Below, piece by piece: positions 1 to 5,738 of a stretch of 6,703 nt of DNA; positions within the stretch are counted from its first letter, which is position 1; every line of letters begins with the position of its first letter. The stretch spans positions 1 to 6,703 of the forward strand of contig CASECK010000142.1 in NCBI GenBank assembly GCA_949286295.1, read 5' to 3'. The translations under genes and the position numbers were made by a program. This DNA comes from an uncultured bacterium (GTDB taxonomy: Bacteria > Bacillota > Clostridia > Oscillospirales > Oscillospiraceae). Under the pieces are notes generated by a model. The model was not told where the DNA came from and did no database searches. It was given only the letters and a program-made list of their open reading frames with translations.

Positions 1-249
1 GGTCTCTCCGGTGGCGCAGATGGGGGCGGCCAGCTTCTTGGCCAGCACCCGCAGGCCCGCCACATGGTCGCTGTGCCCGTGGGTCACCAGGACGGCGGAC
101 AGGTCCCCGGGGGCCACCCCCAGCTCCGCCAGGCCGCTGGTGATGCGCCGGGCGGACACCCCCGCGTCCAGCAGCACGTGGGTGTCCCCGCAGGAGACCA
201 GGGCGGCGTTGCCGCTGGAGCCGCTGGCCAGTGTGGTAAATGTGAGCAT
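1..249 (-). CDS. MBL-fold metallo-hydrolase, WalJ/YycJ-like (N-terminal part, cut by window edge)
   Basis: Only the first 83 codons are present; the gene continues past the left edge. The protein starts MLTFTTLASGSSGN. The SGSSGN motif (residues 9-14) just after the first beta strand, followed by VLLDAG (25-30) and the metal-binding THGHSDH motif (56-62: His57, His59, Asp61, His62), is typical of the YycJ/WalJ branch of metallo-beta-lactamase-fold hydrolases, related to RNase Z-like phosphodiesterases. YycJ/WalJ proteins have been linked to DNA repair or to the WalRK cell-wall regulon in Firmicutes, but the substrate cannot be told from this fragment. The ATG at 249-247 is chosen because the conserved N-terminus begins there and a run of Gs (plus GGAGG further up) lies upstream. 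murA is upstream in the same direction, but a strong terminator lies between them, so this gene probably depends on limited readthrough or a promoter I did not identify. The fold call is firm; the subfamily is less so. Confidence 0.85.
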   Translation of the reverse strand, partial: MLTFTTLASGSSGNAALVSCGDTHVLLDAGVSARRITSGLAELGVAPGDLSAVLVTHGHSDHVAGLRVLAKKLAAPICATGET

Positions 250-274
250 CCAGACGCCCCCCCTTTCCTCCGGC

Positions 275-304
275 AAAAATTTCGCCGCCCCGGGGCGGCG
301 AAAT
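275..304 (-). terminator. Intrinsic terminator after murA
   Basis: Positions 279-304 form a perfect 26-base palindrome: arm ATTTCGCCGCCCC and its exact complement. Read on the minus strand it is followed by a run of Ts (complement of the A run at 275-278, merging with the stem end). It starts 14 bases beyond the murA stop, so it fits a Rho-independent terminator for murA. There is no T-tract in the plus direction. Confidence 0.85.
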
Positions 305-317
305 CCATCCTATTCTG

Positions 318-1622
318 TCAGCCCACCTGGCTCTGGCTCTCCTCGTCCGGCACCACCACGGTGCGGATGTCGGCCCCCACGCCGGTGAGCTTCTCCACCA
401 GGGACTCATAGCCCCGCTCGATATGGTGGATACCGTCAATCTCCGTGACGCCCTGGGCGGCCAGACCGGCCACCACCATGGCCGCCCCCGCCCGCAGGTC
501 GCAGGCGTGGACCGGCGCGCCGGTCAGGTGGTCCACCCCCTCGATGACGGCCACCTTGCCGTCCACCTGGATGCAGGCGCCCATACGGCGGAACTCATCC
601 ACATAGCGGTAGCGGTTGTCCCACACCCCCTCGGTGAGCACGCTGGTCCCCCGGGCGATGCACAGCACCGCGGCAATCTGGGGCTGCATATCGGTGGGGA
701 AGCCCGGGTAGGGCATGGTCTTGACGTTCACCCGGCTGAGCGGGCCGCTGCGCCGGACCAGCACCGCGTCGTCCTGCTCCTCCACCTCCACCCCCATCTC
801 CACCAGCTTGGCGGTAATGCAGTCCAGGTGCTTGGGGATGACGTTTTTAATGAGAACCTCTCCCCCGGCGGCGGAGACGGCGGCCATATAGGTGCCCGCC
901 TCAATCTGGTCGGGGATGATGGAGTAGACCCCGCCCCGCAGGCGCTCCACCCCGCGAATCTTGATCACGTCGGTGCCCGCCCCCATGATGTCGGCCCCCA
1001 TGGAGTTGAGAAAGTTGGCCAGGTCCACGATGTGGGGCTCCTTGGCGGCGTTTTCGATGACGGTCATGCCGCTGGCCAGCACGCCGGCCAGCATGATGTT
1101 CATGGTGGCCCCCACGGACACCATGTCCAGATAAATCTGGCCCCCCGCCAGCCGGCCCCCGTCGGGCACCCGGGCGTAAATCAGGCCGTTGCGCACGTCC
1201 ACCTCGGCCCCCATGGCCACAAAGCCCTTGATGTGCTGGTCGATGGGCCGGCCGCCCAGGTCGCAGCCCCCGGGCAGGGGCACCTCGGCCCAGCCAAAGC
1301 GGCCCAGCAGGGCGCCCACCAGGTAGTAGCTGGCCCGAATCTTCCGGCCCAGCTCATAGGCCACCTGCCGGCTGCGCACCCGGGAGCAATCCACGTCCAT
1401 GGTGGTCTTGTTGACCACCCGCACGTCGGCCCCCAGCTCTTGCAGAATCTGGAGAATCAAGGTCACGTCGCTGATTTGCGGAATATTTTCAATGCGGCAC
1501 ACGCCGTCTACCAGCAGGGCGGCGGGCAGGATGGCCACCGCCGCGTTCTTGGCCCCGCTGATTTCAATGGTCCCGTGCAGGGGATTGCCCCCCCGGATTT
1601 GATACTTGGTCAAATCTTGCAC
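318..1622 (-). CDS. murA: UDP-N-acetylglucosamine 1-carboxyvinyltransferase (MurA)
   Basis: MurA transfers the enolpyruvyl group of PEP to UDP-GlcNAc in the cytoplasm, the first committed step of peptidoglycan synthesis. At 434 residues it is close to the usual 417-430. Visible signatures are the ISGAKNAA motif (Lys25, Asn26), RKIRAS (Arg96), the catalytic loop PLPGGCDLGGRPID with Cys120, PGFPTDMQ with the expected general base Asp311, and CDLRAGAA (Arg377). Cys120 is the residue alkylated by fosfomycin in other MurA enzymes, so the enzyme is predicted to be fosfomycin-sensitive at the target level (inference). The coordinates use a GTG start. A TTG three codons in (1613-1611) gives MTKYQIRGG, closer to family N-termini, and has the purine-rich AGAGAGGG at ideal 8-base spacing, whereas that sequence abuts the GTG. 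The true start may therefore be 1613. A strong promoter and structured leader lie upstream and a terminator follows. Firmicutes often carry two murA copies; which one this is cannot be told. Confidence 0.97.
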   Translation of the reverse strand: MQDLTKYQIRGGNPLHGTIEISGAKNAAVAILPAALLVDGVCRIENIPQISDVTLILQILQELGADVRVVNKTTMDVDCSRVRSRQVAYELGRKIRASYYLVGALLGRFGWAEVPLPGGCDLGGRPIDQHIKGFVAMGAEVDVRNGLIYARVPDGGRLAGGQIYLDMVSVGATMNIMLAGVLASGMTVIENAAKEPHIVDLANFLNSMGADIMGAGTDVIKIRGVERLRGGVYSIIPDQIEAGTYMAAVSAAGGEVLIKNVIPKHLDCITAKLVEMGVEVEEQDDAVLVRRSGPLSRVNVKTMPYPGFPTDMQPQIAAVLCIARGTSVLTEGVWDNRYRYVDEFRRMGACIQVDGKVAVIEGVDHLTGAPVHACDLRAGAAMVVAGLAAQGVTEIDGIHHIERGYESLVEKLTGVGADIRTVVVPDEESQSQVG

Positions 1623-1657
1623 CCTCTCTGAAACTTACCACAGGAAGTCCTGTTTAT

Positions 1658-1680
1658 AAAAACGTACGGCCGGAGCCGTA
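1658..1680 (-). promoter_or_regulatory. Terminator-like hairpin with U-tract in murA leader
   Basis: On the minus strand TACGGC and GCCGTA (1680-1675 and 1670-1665) form a 6-bp stem closed by a UCCG loop, a member of the very stable UNCG tetraloop family with the favoured C-G closing pair. Two bases later comes TTTTT (1662-1658). A second small inverted repeat, ACAGG/CCTGT, follows at about 1640-1653. The element lies between the murA promoter and the start codon. It could be an attenuator, a weak terminator or a stabilising 5' structure; no known riboswitch class was recognised. The short stem keeps confidence moderate. Confidence 0.45.
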
Positions 1681-1726
1681 TGTAAAATTCAAAGCCGTCC
1701 CCCTCAGGGCGGATAAAGCCGCATAT

Positions 1727-1755
1727 ATTATAGCACTATTATGTCCACCAGGCAA
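1727..1755 (-). promoter_or_regulatory. murA promoter
   Basis: On the minus strand TTGCCT (1755-1750), a 17-base spacer and a perfect TATAAT (1732-1727) form a sigma-A-type promoter. The bases before the -10 read TGC, making an extended -10. The predicted transcription start is near 1720, giving a leader of about 98 nt before murA. Confidence 0.8.
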
Positions 1756-1785
1756 ACAGATTTTACGCCGGCGCGGTCAAATTGT

Positions 1786-1829
1786 AAAATCAGACAGAGC
1801 TGCATAGGAAAATGCCCCCTCGCCCTGTC
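1786..1829 (-). terminator. Possible terminator after hemW
   Basis: On the minus strand GACAGGGC (1829-1822) can pair with GCTCTGTC (1800-1793) through 8 bp including one G-U. The loop holds a small GCAT/ATGC hairpin, and TGATTTT follows the stem. It lies 29 bases past the hemW stop and upstream of the murA promoter, where a terminator would be expected. The long loop and short T run make it a weak candidate. Confidence 0.4.
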
Positions 1830-1857
1830 AGATGGGGCCAAAATTTTCCGCCGCCGC

Positions 1858-3096
1858 TCAGCCGTCCCTCCGGCCCCGGTCCTCATAGCGCTCCCTGGCC
1901 CGGGGCAGCAGGTCGGACAGGCTGGCCTGCTCCTGCCGCTGCAGCAGGTCTCCGATGAGCTGATTGGACAGCAGGAAGCCCTCCGGAGTCAGGCGCCAGC
2001 GGCCCTCCGGCGTCCGCCTGGCCCAGCCCTGGGCTTCAAACTCCTTCAGCCTGGCCTCCAGGGGAGAAAAATCCATGAAATAGTTCCCCCGGTACTCCCA
2101 CTCCTCAATGCCCCGGGCGGTGCGCAGGCCCGGCATCAGGTACTCGCCCCCCCGCTCCCGGCGGGGGATGCGCTCCTCGCTGTCCAGAATGCGCCCCCCC
2201 TTCAGCACCCCGTCCACATAGCCGTCCAGATTCCGGACCCAGGCATACCGCCGGCCGCCGAAGTCCGAGTGGGCCCCGGGACCAAAGCCGATGTAGGGCC
2301 GCATCAGCCAGTAGCGCAGGTTGTGCCGGGACTCATACCCCGGCTTGGCGAAGTTGGATATCTCATACTGCTCATAGCCCGCCTGAGCCAGGCGCTTTAC
2401 CGTCCACAGGTAGAAATCGGCCTGGGCGTCATCGCCGGGCAGCCGCTCCCCCGCCGCCACCCGCCCGGCCAGCGGGGTGCCCTGCTCCACCTTCAGGCCG
2501 TAGCAGGACAGGTGCTCCGGCTCCAGGGACAGGGCGTGCTCCACCGTGGCCCGCCAGTTCTCCTCCGTCTGGCCGGGCAGACCGTAAATCAAATCCAGGG
2601 AGAGATTTTTGAGCTTGGCCTTCCGGGCCGCGGCCACCGCCTGGTCCGTCTGTCCGGCGGTGTGGGGCCGATGGACAGCCTCCAGCTCCCCGGGGCAGGC
2701 CGACTGCATCCCCAGGGACAGCCGGTTGAATCCCGCCCGGCGCAGGGCGCGCAGCGCCTTAAAGTCCACGCTGTCCGGATTGGCCTCCAGGGTGATCTCC
2801 GCCCCCCGCTCCACCCGGAAGCGTTTTTTCACCTCGGCCAGCAGAGCGCGCAGCCGTTTGTAGCCGTAAAAGCTGGGGGTCCCGCCGCCGAAATAGACGC
2901 TGTCCACCGCCAGGTCCCCGGCCAGCTGGGCGGTCTCCCGGATGTGGGCCAGCAGCGCCTTCTGGCAGCGGTCCATCTCCCGCTCCCCCCGGCCGGCCAG
3001 GGAGTAAAAGTCGCAGTAGTCACACTTGCTGCGGCAAAAGGGGATGTGAAGGTAGATGCCCAGCTTCTCCTGTCCGCTGTCCTGTTTCTGTCTCAT
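1858..3096 (-). CDS. hemW: Radical SAM heme chaperone HemW (coproporphyrinogen III oxidase-like family)
   Basis: This is a radical SAM protein of the HemN/HemW family. The N-terminal YLHIPFCRSKCDYCDF carries the CxxxCxxC iron-sulfur motif (Cys21, Cys25, Cys28). The residue after CD is Phe, not the fourth Cys of the HemN CxxxCxxCxC pattern, which marks the HemW group. FGGGTPS (69-75) is the SAM-binding glycine motif, followed by LEANPDS (103-109), a LIYGLPGQT strand and the HemW-typical YEISNFAKPG..RHNLRYW and GFGPGAHS segments. The C-terminal part has the LMPGLRTARGI motif and a winged-helix-like tail. At 412 residues it is slightly longer than E. coli HemW (about 380). Characterised HemW proteins bind heme and deliver it to acceptors rather than oxidising coproporphyrinogen, so older oxidase labels should be avoided; what it serves here is unknown. 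The ATG is preceded by GGGAGGG (3109-3103) with 6-base spacing. Upstream it has its own promoter and a leader hairpin. Confidence 0.93.
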   Translation of the reverse strand: MRQKQDSGQEKLGIYLHIPFCRSKCDYCDFYSLAGRGEREMDRCQKALLAHIRETAQLAGDLAVDSVYFGGGTPSFYGYKRLRALLAEVKKRFRVERGAEITLEANPDSVDFKALRALRRAGFNRLSLGMQSACPGELEAVHRPHTAGQTDQAVAAARKAKLKNLSLDLIYGLPGQTEENWRATVEHALSLEPEHLSCYGLKVEQGTPLAGRVAAGERLPGDDAQADFYLWTVKRLAQAGYEQYEISNFAKPGYESRHNLRYWLMRPYIGFGPGAHSDFGGRRYAWVRNLDGYVDGVLKGGRILDSEERIPRRERGGEYLMPGLRTARGIEEWEYRGNYFMDFSPLEARLKEFEAQGWARRTPEGRWRLTPEGFLLSNQLIGDLLQRQEQASLSDLLPRARERYEDRGRRDG

Positions 3097-3136
3097 GGCG
3101 CGCCCTCCCGTTGGGTCTTTGTATTGTTTCCGCCGC

Positions 3137-3160
3137 GCCGCCCCTTGCGAAAAGGGCGGC
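3137..3160 (-). promoter_or_regulatory. Strong hairpin in hemW 5' leader
   Basis: The inverted repeat GCCGCCCCTT / AAAGGGCGGC (3137-3146 and 3151-3160) forms a 10-bp stem with one wobble and a 4-base loop. It falls between the hemW promoter and its start codon, about 40 bases before the ATG. No T-tract follows in either direction, so it is not a standard terminator. It may stabilise the mRNA or affect translation; no function is established. Confidence 0.4.
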
Positions 3161-3176
3161 GGGCGCGGTTTGGTCC

Positions 3177-3205
3177 ATTATAGCAGATTTTCGCCCCCGT
3201 GCCCA
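3177..3205 (-). promoter_or_regulatory. hemW promoter
   Basis: On the minus strand TGGGCA (3205-3200), a 17-base spacer and a perfect TATAAT (3182-3177), preceded by TGC, give an extended -10 promoter with a weak -35. The predicted start is near 3170, leaving a leader of about 73 nt before hemW. It is divergent from the ilv operon promoter, whose -35 box begins about 60 bases away. Confidence 0.72.
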
Positions 3206-3267
3206 GTGCCCTTTTCCATCCGGTCCGCCCTCCCGGGGCTGCGCGCGTATTTTCCGCAAAAAAACAG

Positions 3268-3296
3268 TTGACAAATTTCCCGGGGTGGCGTATCAT
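3268..3296 (+). promoter_or_regulatory. ilv operon promoter
   Basis: A perfect -35 TTGACA (3268-3273), a 17-base spacer and a -10 TATCAT (3291-3296, five of six matches) form a near-consensus housekeeping promoter. An A-tract at 3258-3264 just upstream could act as an UP-like element. Transcription should begin near 3303, directly at the head of the T-box leader. A strong constitutive promoter is what is expected when control is exerted by the leader. Confidence 0.88.
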
Positions 3297-3302
3297 GGGG
3301 AA

Positions 3303-3572
3303 CAATCATTCCAAACGCGATGAACGGGATAGTAGGCTTGTCTGGATCCCCAGAGAGGACGCGGCTGGTGAAAGCGTCTGTGAAGGACCTCCCCCGAACC
3401 TCACCCGTGAGCAGTCCCTCTGAACCGGCGCGCCGCCCCAGTAGGTGGGAACGGTCACCCTCCGTTACCGGGGAAATGAGCGCGCGGCGGGCCGCCCTGC
3501 CGCGAAGTTAGGTGGTACCACGGAGCGTTCGGCTTCGTCCTATCCAAGGATAGGACGGGGCCGTTTTCTTTT
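3303..3572 (+). promoter_or_regulatory. T-box leader, leucine (CUC) specifier
   Basis: T-box leaders bind a specific tRNA and allow transcription when that tRNA is uncharged. Stem I is visible: the AGTA S-turn element (3331-3334), AGAGAG (3352-3357), a distal GACGC/GCGTC stem (3358-3362 and 3374-3378) around a GGTGAAA-containing loop, and GAAC (3396-3399) just before the specifier. ACGGG (3324-3328) pairs with CCCGT (3404-3408), closing the specifier loop and placing CTC at 3400-3402, with the usual purine A at 3403. CTC encodes leucine. A Stem III-type hairpin AACGG/CCGTT follows (3450-3466). The conserved T-box AGGTGGTACCACGG lies at 3510-3523, with TGGT at 3513-3516 available to pair with an acceptor end NCCA whose discriminator base is A. 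TAGG (3509-3512) can pair with CCTA (3539-3542) to form the antiterminator, competing with the terminator. A leucine-responsive leader before acetolactate synthase genes matches B. subtilis ilv-leu. Confidence 0.93.
3530..3572 (+). terminator. T-box regulated intrinsic terminator
   Basis: Bases 3530-3545 and 3548-3563 form a nearly continuous stem (CGGC, two T-G wobbles, then CGTCCTATCC with GGATAGGACG). TTTTCTTTT follows at 3564-3572. The 5' arm overlaps the 3' part of the antiterminator, so uncharged tRNA binding should prevent this hairpin and let RNA polymerase reach the genes. It sits 38 bases before the first start codon. Confidence 0.9.
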
Positions 3573-3609
3573 CTCCCCGTCCAGCCAACCTTACTGGAGG
3601 TGACCTTCC

Positions 3610-5238
3610 GTGAACGGAGCACAGGCACTGATTGAAAGTTTGAAGCGGGAACAGGTGACCCACATCTTCGGCTACGCCGGGGCCACCATCTGCCCCGCCG
3701 CGGACGCGCTGCGGGCCGCGCCTGAGATATCCTACACTCTGGTGCGCACCGAGCAGAACGCCGGACATATGGCCTCCGGCTATGCCCGGGTGTCCGGCAA
3801 GGTGGGGGTGTGCATGGTCACCTCCGGCCCGGGCGCCACCAACCTCATCACCGGCATCGCCACCGCCCACCTGGACTCCATCCCCCTGGTGGCCATCACC
3901 GGCCAGGTGCCCAGCCACCTGCTGGGCCGGGACATCTTCCAGGAGGTGGACATCACCGGCGCCGTGGCCCCCTTTACCAAGCACAGCTATTTGGTCAAGG
4001 ACGCCAACGACATCCCCCGCGTGGTGCGGGAGGCCTTCCACATCGCCTCCACCGGCCGGCCCGGGGCGGTGCTCATCGACATCCCCATCGACGTGCAGGA
4101 GCAGAGCCTGAAGAAATTCGAGTGGCCCGAGCAGGTCAGCATCCGGGGCTATAAGCCCAGCGTCCGGGGCAACGACCTGCAAATCAAGCGGGTGGTGGAG
4201 ACCATCGCCCGGGCCAAGCAGCCCCTCATCTGCGCGGGCGGCGGGGTCTGGCTGGCCAATGCCCAGGCGGAGCTGCTGGAGCTGGCGGAAAAGGCCTCTA
4301 TCCCCATTGTCAAGACCATGATGGGCATCGGCCTGCTGCCCACCGGCCACCCCCTGAACTTAGGGATGATTGGCGCCCACGGCAACCACTGCGCCAACAA
4401 GGCCCTGGCCAAGGCGGACCTGCTCATCATGGTGGGCACCCGGGCCGCCGACCGGGCCATCACCTCCCCCGACGAAATTCAGCGGCGGATGGCCACCATC
4501 CACATCGACGTGGACCCGGCGGAAATTGGCAAGAATATGCAGGCCGCCGTCCCCCTGGTGGGCGACGTGAAGGTCATTCTGCGGCAGATTTTGGACAAGG
4601 GCGTGCCCGCCTCCGACTCGGGCAGCTGGCTGGCCATGCTCCGGGACTACCGAAAGGCCGAGCTGGGGCGGGTGTTCCCCCAGCGCCCCGGCTCCGTATT
4701 CCCCGGCACCGCCATCCGGAAGCTGGGCGCGCGCCTGGACGACGACGCGGTGGTCTGCGTGGACGTGGGCCAGAATCAGATTTTTACCTGCAAGTACCTG
4801 CCCCAGAAACACGGCCGGCTGCTCACCAGCGGCGGTCTGGGCACCATGGGGTACGCCCTGCCCGCCGCCGTGGGGGTGAAGGTGGCCCTGCCCGGGCGGC
4901 AGACTGTGGTAGTGTGCGGCGACGGCTCCTTCCAGATGTCCATGAACGAGCTGGCCGCCGTCCGCTGCGCGGGGATGGACCTGAAAATCCTGCTGTTCCA
5001 AAACCATATGCTGGGCCTGGTGCACCAGATTCAGAAGCTGCCCCCCTACCACGGCCCCTTCGGGGTGGCCTTGGACGGCTCGCCGGACTTTGCGGCCATC
5101 GCCGGGGCCTATGGCATCCCCAGCATCACCGTCACCGGGGAGGAAGAGCTGGACGGGGCCATCGACCGCTTCCTGTCCACCCCCGGCCCCTGCCTGATGA
5201 TTTGCCAAGTGCACCCGGACGTGGGGACCAACGACTGA
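3610..5238 (+). CDS. ilvB: Acetolactate synthase large-subunit-like, diverged paralog (TPP enzyme)
   Basis: This is a thiamine-diphosphate enzyme of the acetohydroxyacid synthase (AHAS) catalytic subunit family, which condenses pyruvate with pyruvate or 2-ketobutyrate in branched-chain amino acid synthesis. Conserved features are the cofactor-activating Glu48 (RTEQNAGH), SGPGATNL (72-79), the ITGQVP and FQEVD segments (Gln111), TKHSYLV (Lys124), RGYKP, HIDVDPAEIGKN, SGGLGTMG (407-414) and the TPP/Mg motif starting GDGSFQM (437-443) and ending at Asn465. Several usually fixed residues differ: FGYAGA for FGYPGG (20-25), LGMIGAHG with Ala256 where Met is usual, TRAADRAITS where the FAD-associated RFDDRVTG stands, and VHQIQ with Ile474 in place of the Trp of VRQWQ. 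At 542 residues it is somewhat short, lacking the usual C-terminal tail. The GTG start has GGAGG at 3596-3600. It is first in the T-box operon, 14 bases before ilvN. AHAS activity is likely; altered substrate preference or another TPP role is possible. Confidence 0.88.
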   Translation: MNGAQALIESLKREQVTHIFGYAGATICPAADALRAAPEISYTLVRTEQNAGHMASGYARVSGKVGVCMVTSGPGATNLITGIATAHLDSIPLVAITGQVPSHLLGRDIFQEVDITGAVAPFTKHSYLVKDANDIPRVVREAFHIASTGRPGAVLIDIPIDVQEQSLKKFEWPEQVSIRGYKPSVRGNDLQIKRVVETIARAKQPLICAGGGVWLANAQAELLELAEKASIPIVKTMMGIGLLPTGHPLNLGMIGAHGNHCANKALAKADLLIMVGTRAADRAITSPDEIQRRMATIHIDVDPAEIGKNMQAAVPLVGDVKVILRQILDKGVPASDSGSWLAMLRDYRKAELGRVFPQRPGSVFPGTAIRKLGARLDDDAVVCVDVGQNQIFTCKYLPQKHGRLLTSGGLGTMGYALPAAVGVKVALPGRQTVVVCGDGSFQMSMNELAAVRCAGMDLKILLFQNHMLGLVHQIQKLPPYHGPFGVALDGSPDFAAIAGAYGIPSITVTGEEELDGAIDRFLSTPGPCLMICQVHPDVGTND

Positions 5239-5252
5239 AGGAGGGGGAAGCC

Positions 5253-5738
5253 ATGAAACAGACCATTTCCGTCCTGGTGGAGAACCAGGCCGGCGTGCTC
5301 AACCGAATCACCGGGCTGTTCTCCCGCCGGGCGTTCAACATCGAGTCCCTGGCCGTGGGGGTCACCGACGACCCCTCCGTCTCCCGCATCACCATCATCG
5401 TGGACAGCGGGAACAGCGTGGTGGAGCAGGTGGAAAAGCAGCTCAACAAGCTGATTGAGGTCATCAAGGTCCGCACCCTGGAGGAGAACAGCCTCATCGG
5501 CCGGGAGCTGATGATTCTCAAGGTGAACGCCAACAACAAGACCCGGCAGGACATCATGTCCATCTGCCAGATTATGGGGGCCAAGGTGGCCGACATCTCC
5601 ACCACCTCCATGACCATGGAGCTGTCCGACACCCCGGAACGGCTGGACACCTTCCAGGCCATGATGCGCCCCTTCTCCATTTTAGAGGTGGCCCGTACCG
5701 GCGTGGTGGCCGTCCAGAAGGGCGGAGGGAAAATCTGA
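5253..5738 (+). CDS. ilvN: Acetolactate synthase regulatory small subunit
   Basis: This 161-residue protein is the regulatory subunit of AHAS; such subunits bind and activate the catalytic subunit and confer feedback inhibition by valine. An N-terminal ACT domain spans about residues 3-75, with SVLVENQAGVL, GLFSRRAFNIESL and SRITIIV. Asn11, Gly14 and Asn29, which in E. coli IlvH matter for valine inhibition, are all present at the same numbering, so valine sensitivity is expected (inference). The C-terminal domain ends in the typical EVARTGVVAV segment. RRAF stands where RRGY or RRGF is common. The ATG is chosen because AAGGAGGGGG lies directly upstream and the ACT domain starts at once; the frame is open further upstream but only as a shadow of the preceding gene. 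The stop shares one base with the next start (TGATG). With a catalytic-subunit gene on each side, it could serve either or both. Confidence 0.95.
   Translation: MKQTISVLVENQAGVLNRITGLFSRRAFNIESLAVGVTDDPSVSRITIIVDSGNSVVEQVEKQLNKLIEVIKVRTLEENSLIGRELMILKVNANNKTRQDIMSICQIMGAKVADISTTSMTMELSDTPERLDTFQAMMRPFSILEVARTGVVAVQKGGGKI

Noticed and set aside
423..1631. Long open frame on the plus strand opposite murA
   Set aside because: It lies wholly antisense to a clear MurA; its translation is His/Gly/Pro-rich low-complexity sequence typical of GC-rich shadow frames.
1858..3096. Oxygen-independent coproporphyrinogen III oxidase (HemN) identity
   Set aside because: The motif is CxxxCxxC followed by Asp-Phe, without the fourth Cys of true HemN; the later segments match HemW, a heme-binding chaperone group.
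3137..3160. GC-rich hairpin as a bidirectional terminator between hemW and ilv
   Set aside because: No T-tract follows on either strand, and it lies inside the hemW leader downstream of its promoter.
1741..3183. 480-codon open frame on the plus strand opposite hemW
   Set aside because: It is antisense to a well-supported HemW, rich in Pro/Gly/Leu/Gln without any domain, and lacks a convincing ribosome site.
3199..3511. Short open frames in the T-box leader as possible leader peptides
   Set aside because: They overlap the promoter and T-box elements, have no leucine-rich run or clear ribosome site, and the leader is explained by tRNA sensing rather than ribosome-mediated attenuation.
3610..5238. 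First large-subunit gene as a decaying pseudogene
   Set aside because: The frame is intact over 542 codons, the TPP-binding motif and activating Glu remain, it has a good ribosome site, and it is the first gene behind the T-box; the substitutions look like specialisation.
4914..5252. N-terminal extension of ilvN by 113 codons
   Set aside because: The extension overlaps the conserved 3' part of the upstream large-subunit gene and is Arg/Pro/Gly-rich; the ATG at 5253 has a strong ribosome site and the family N-terminus.
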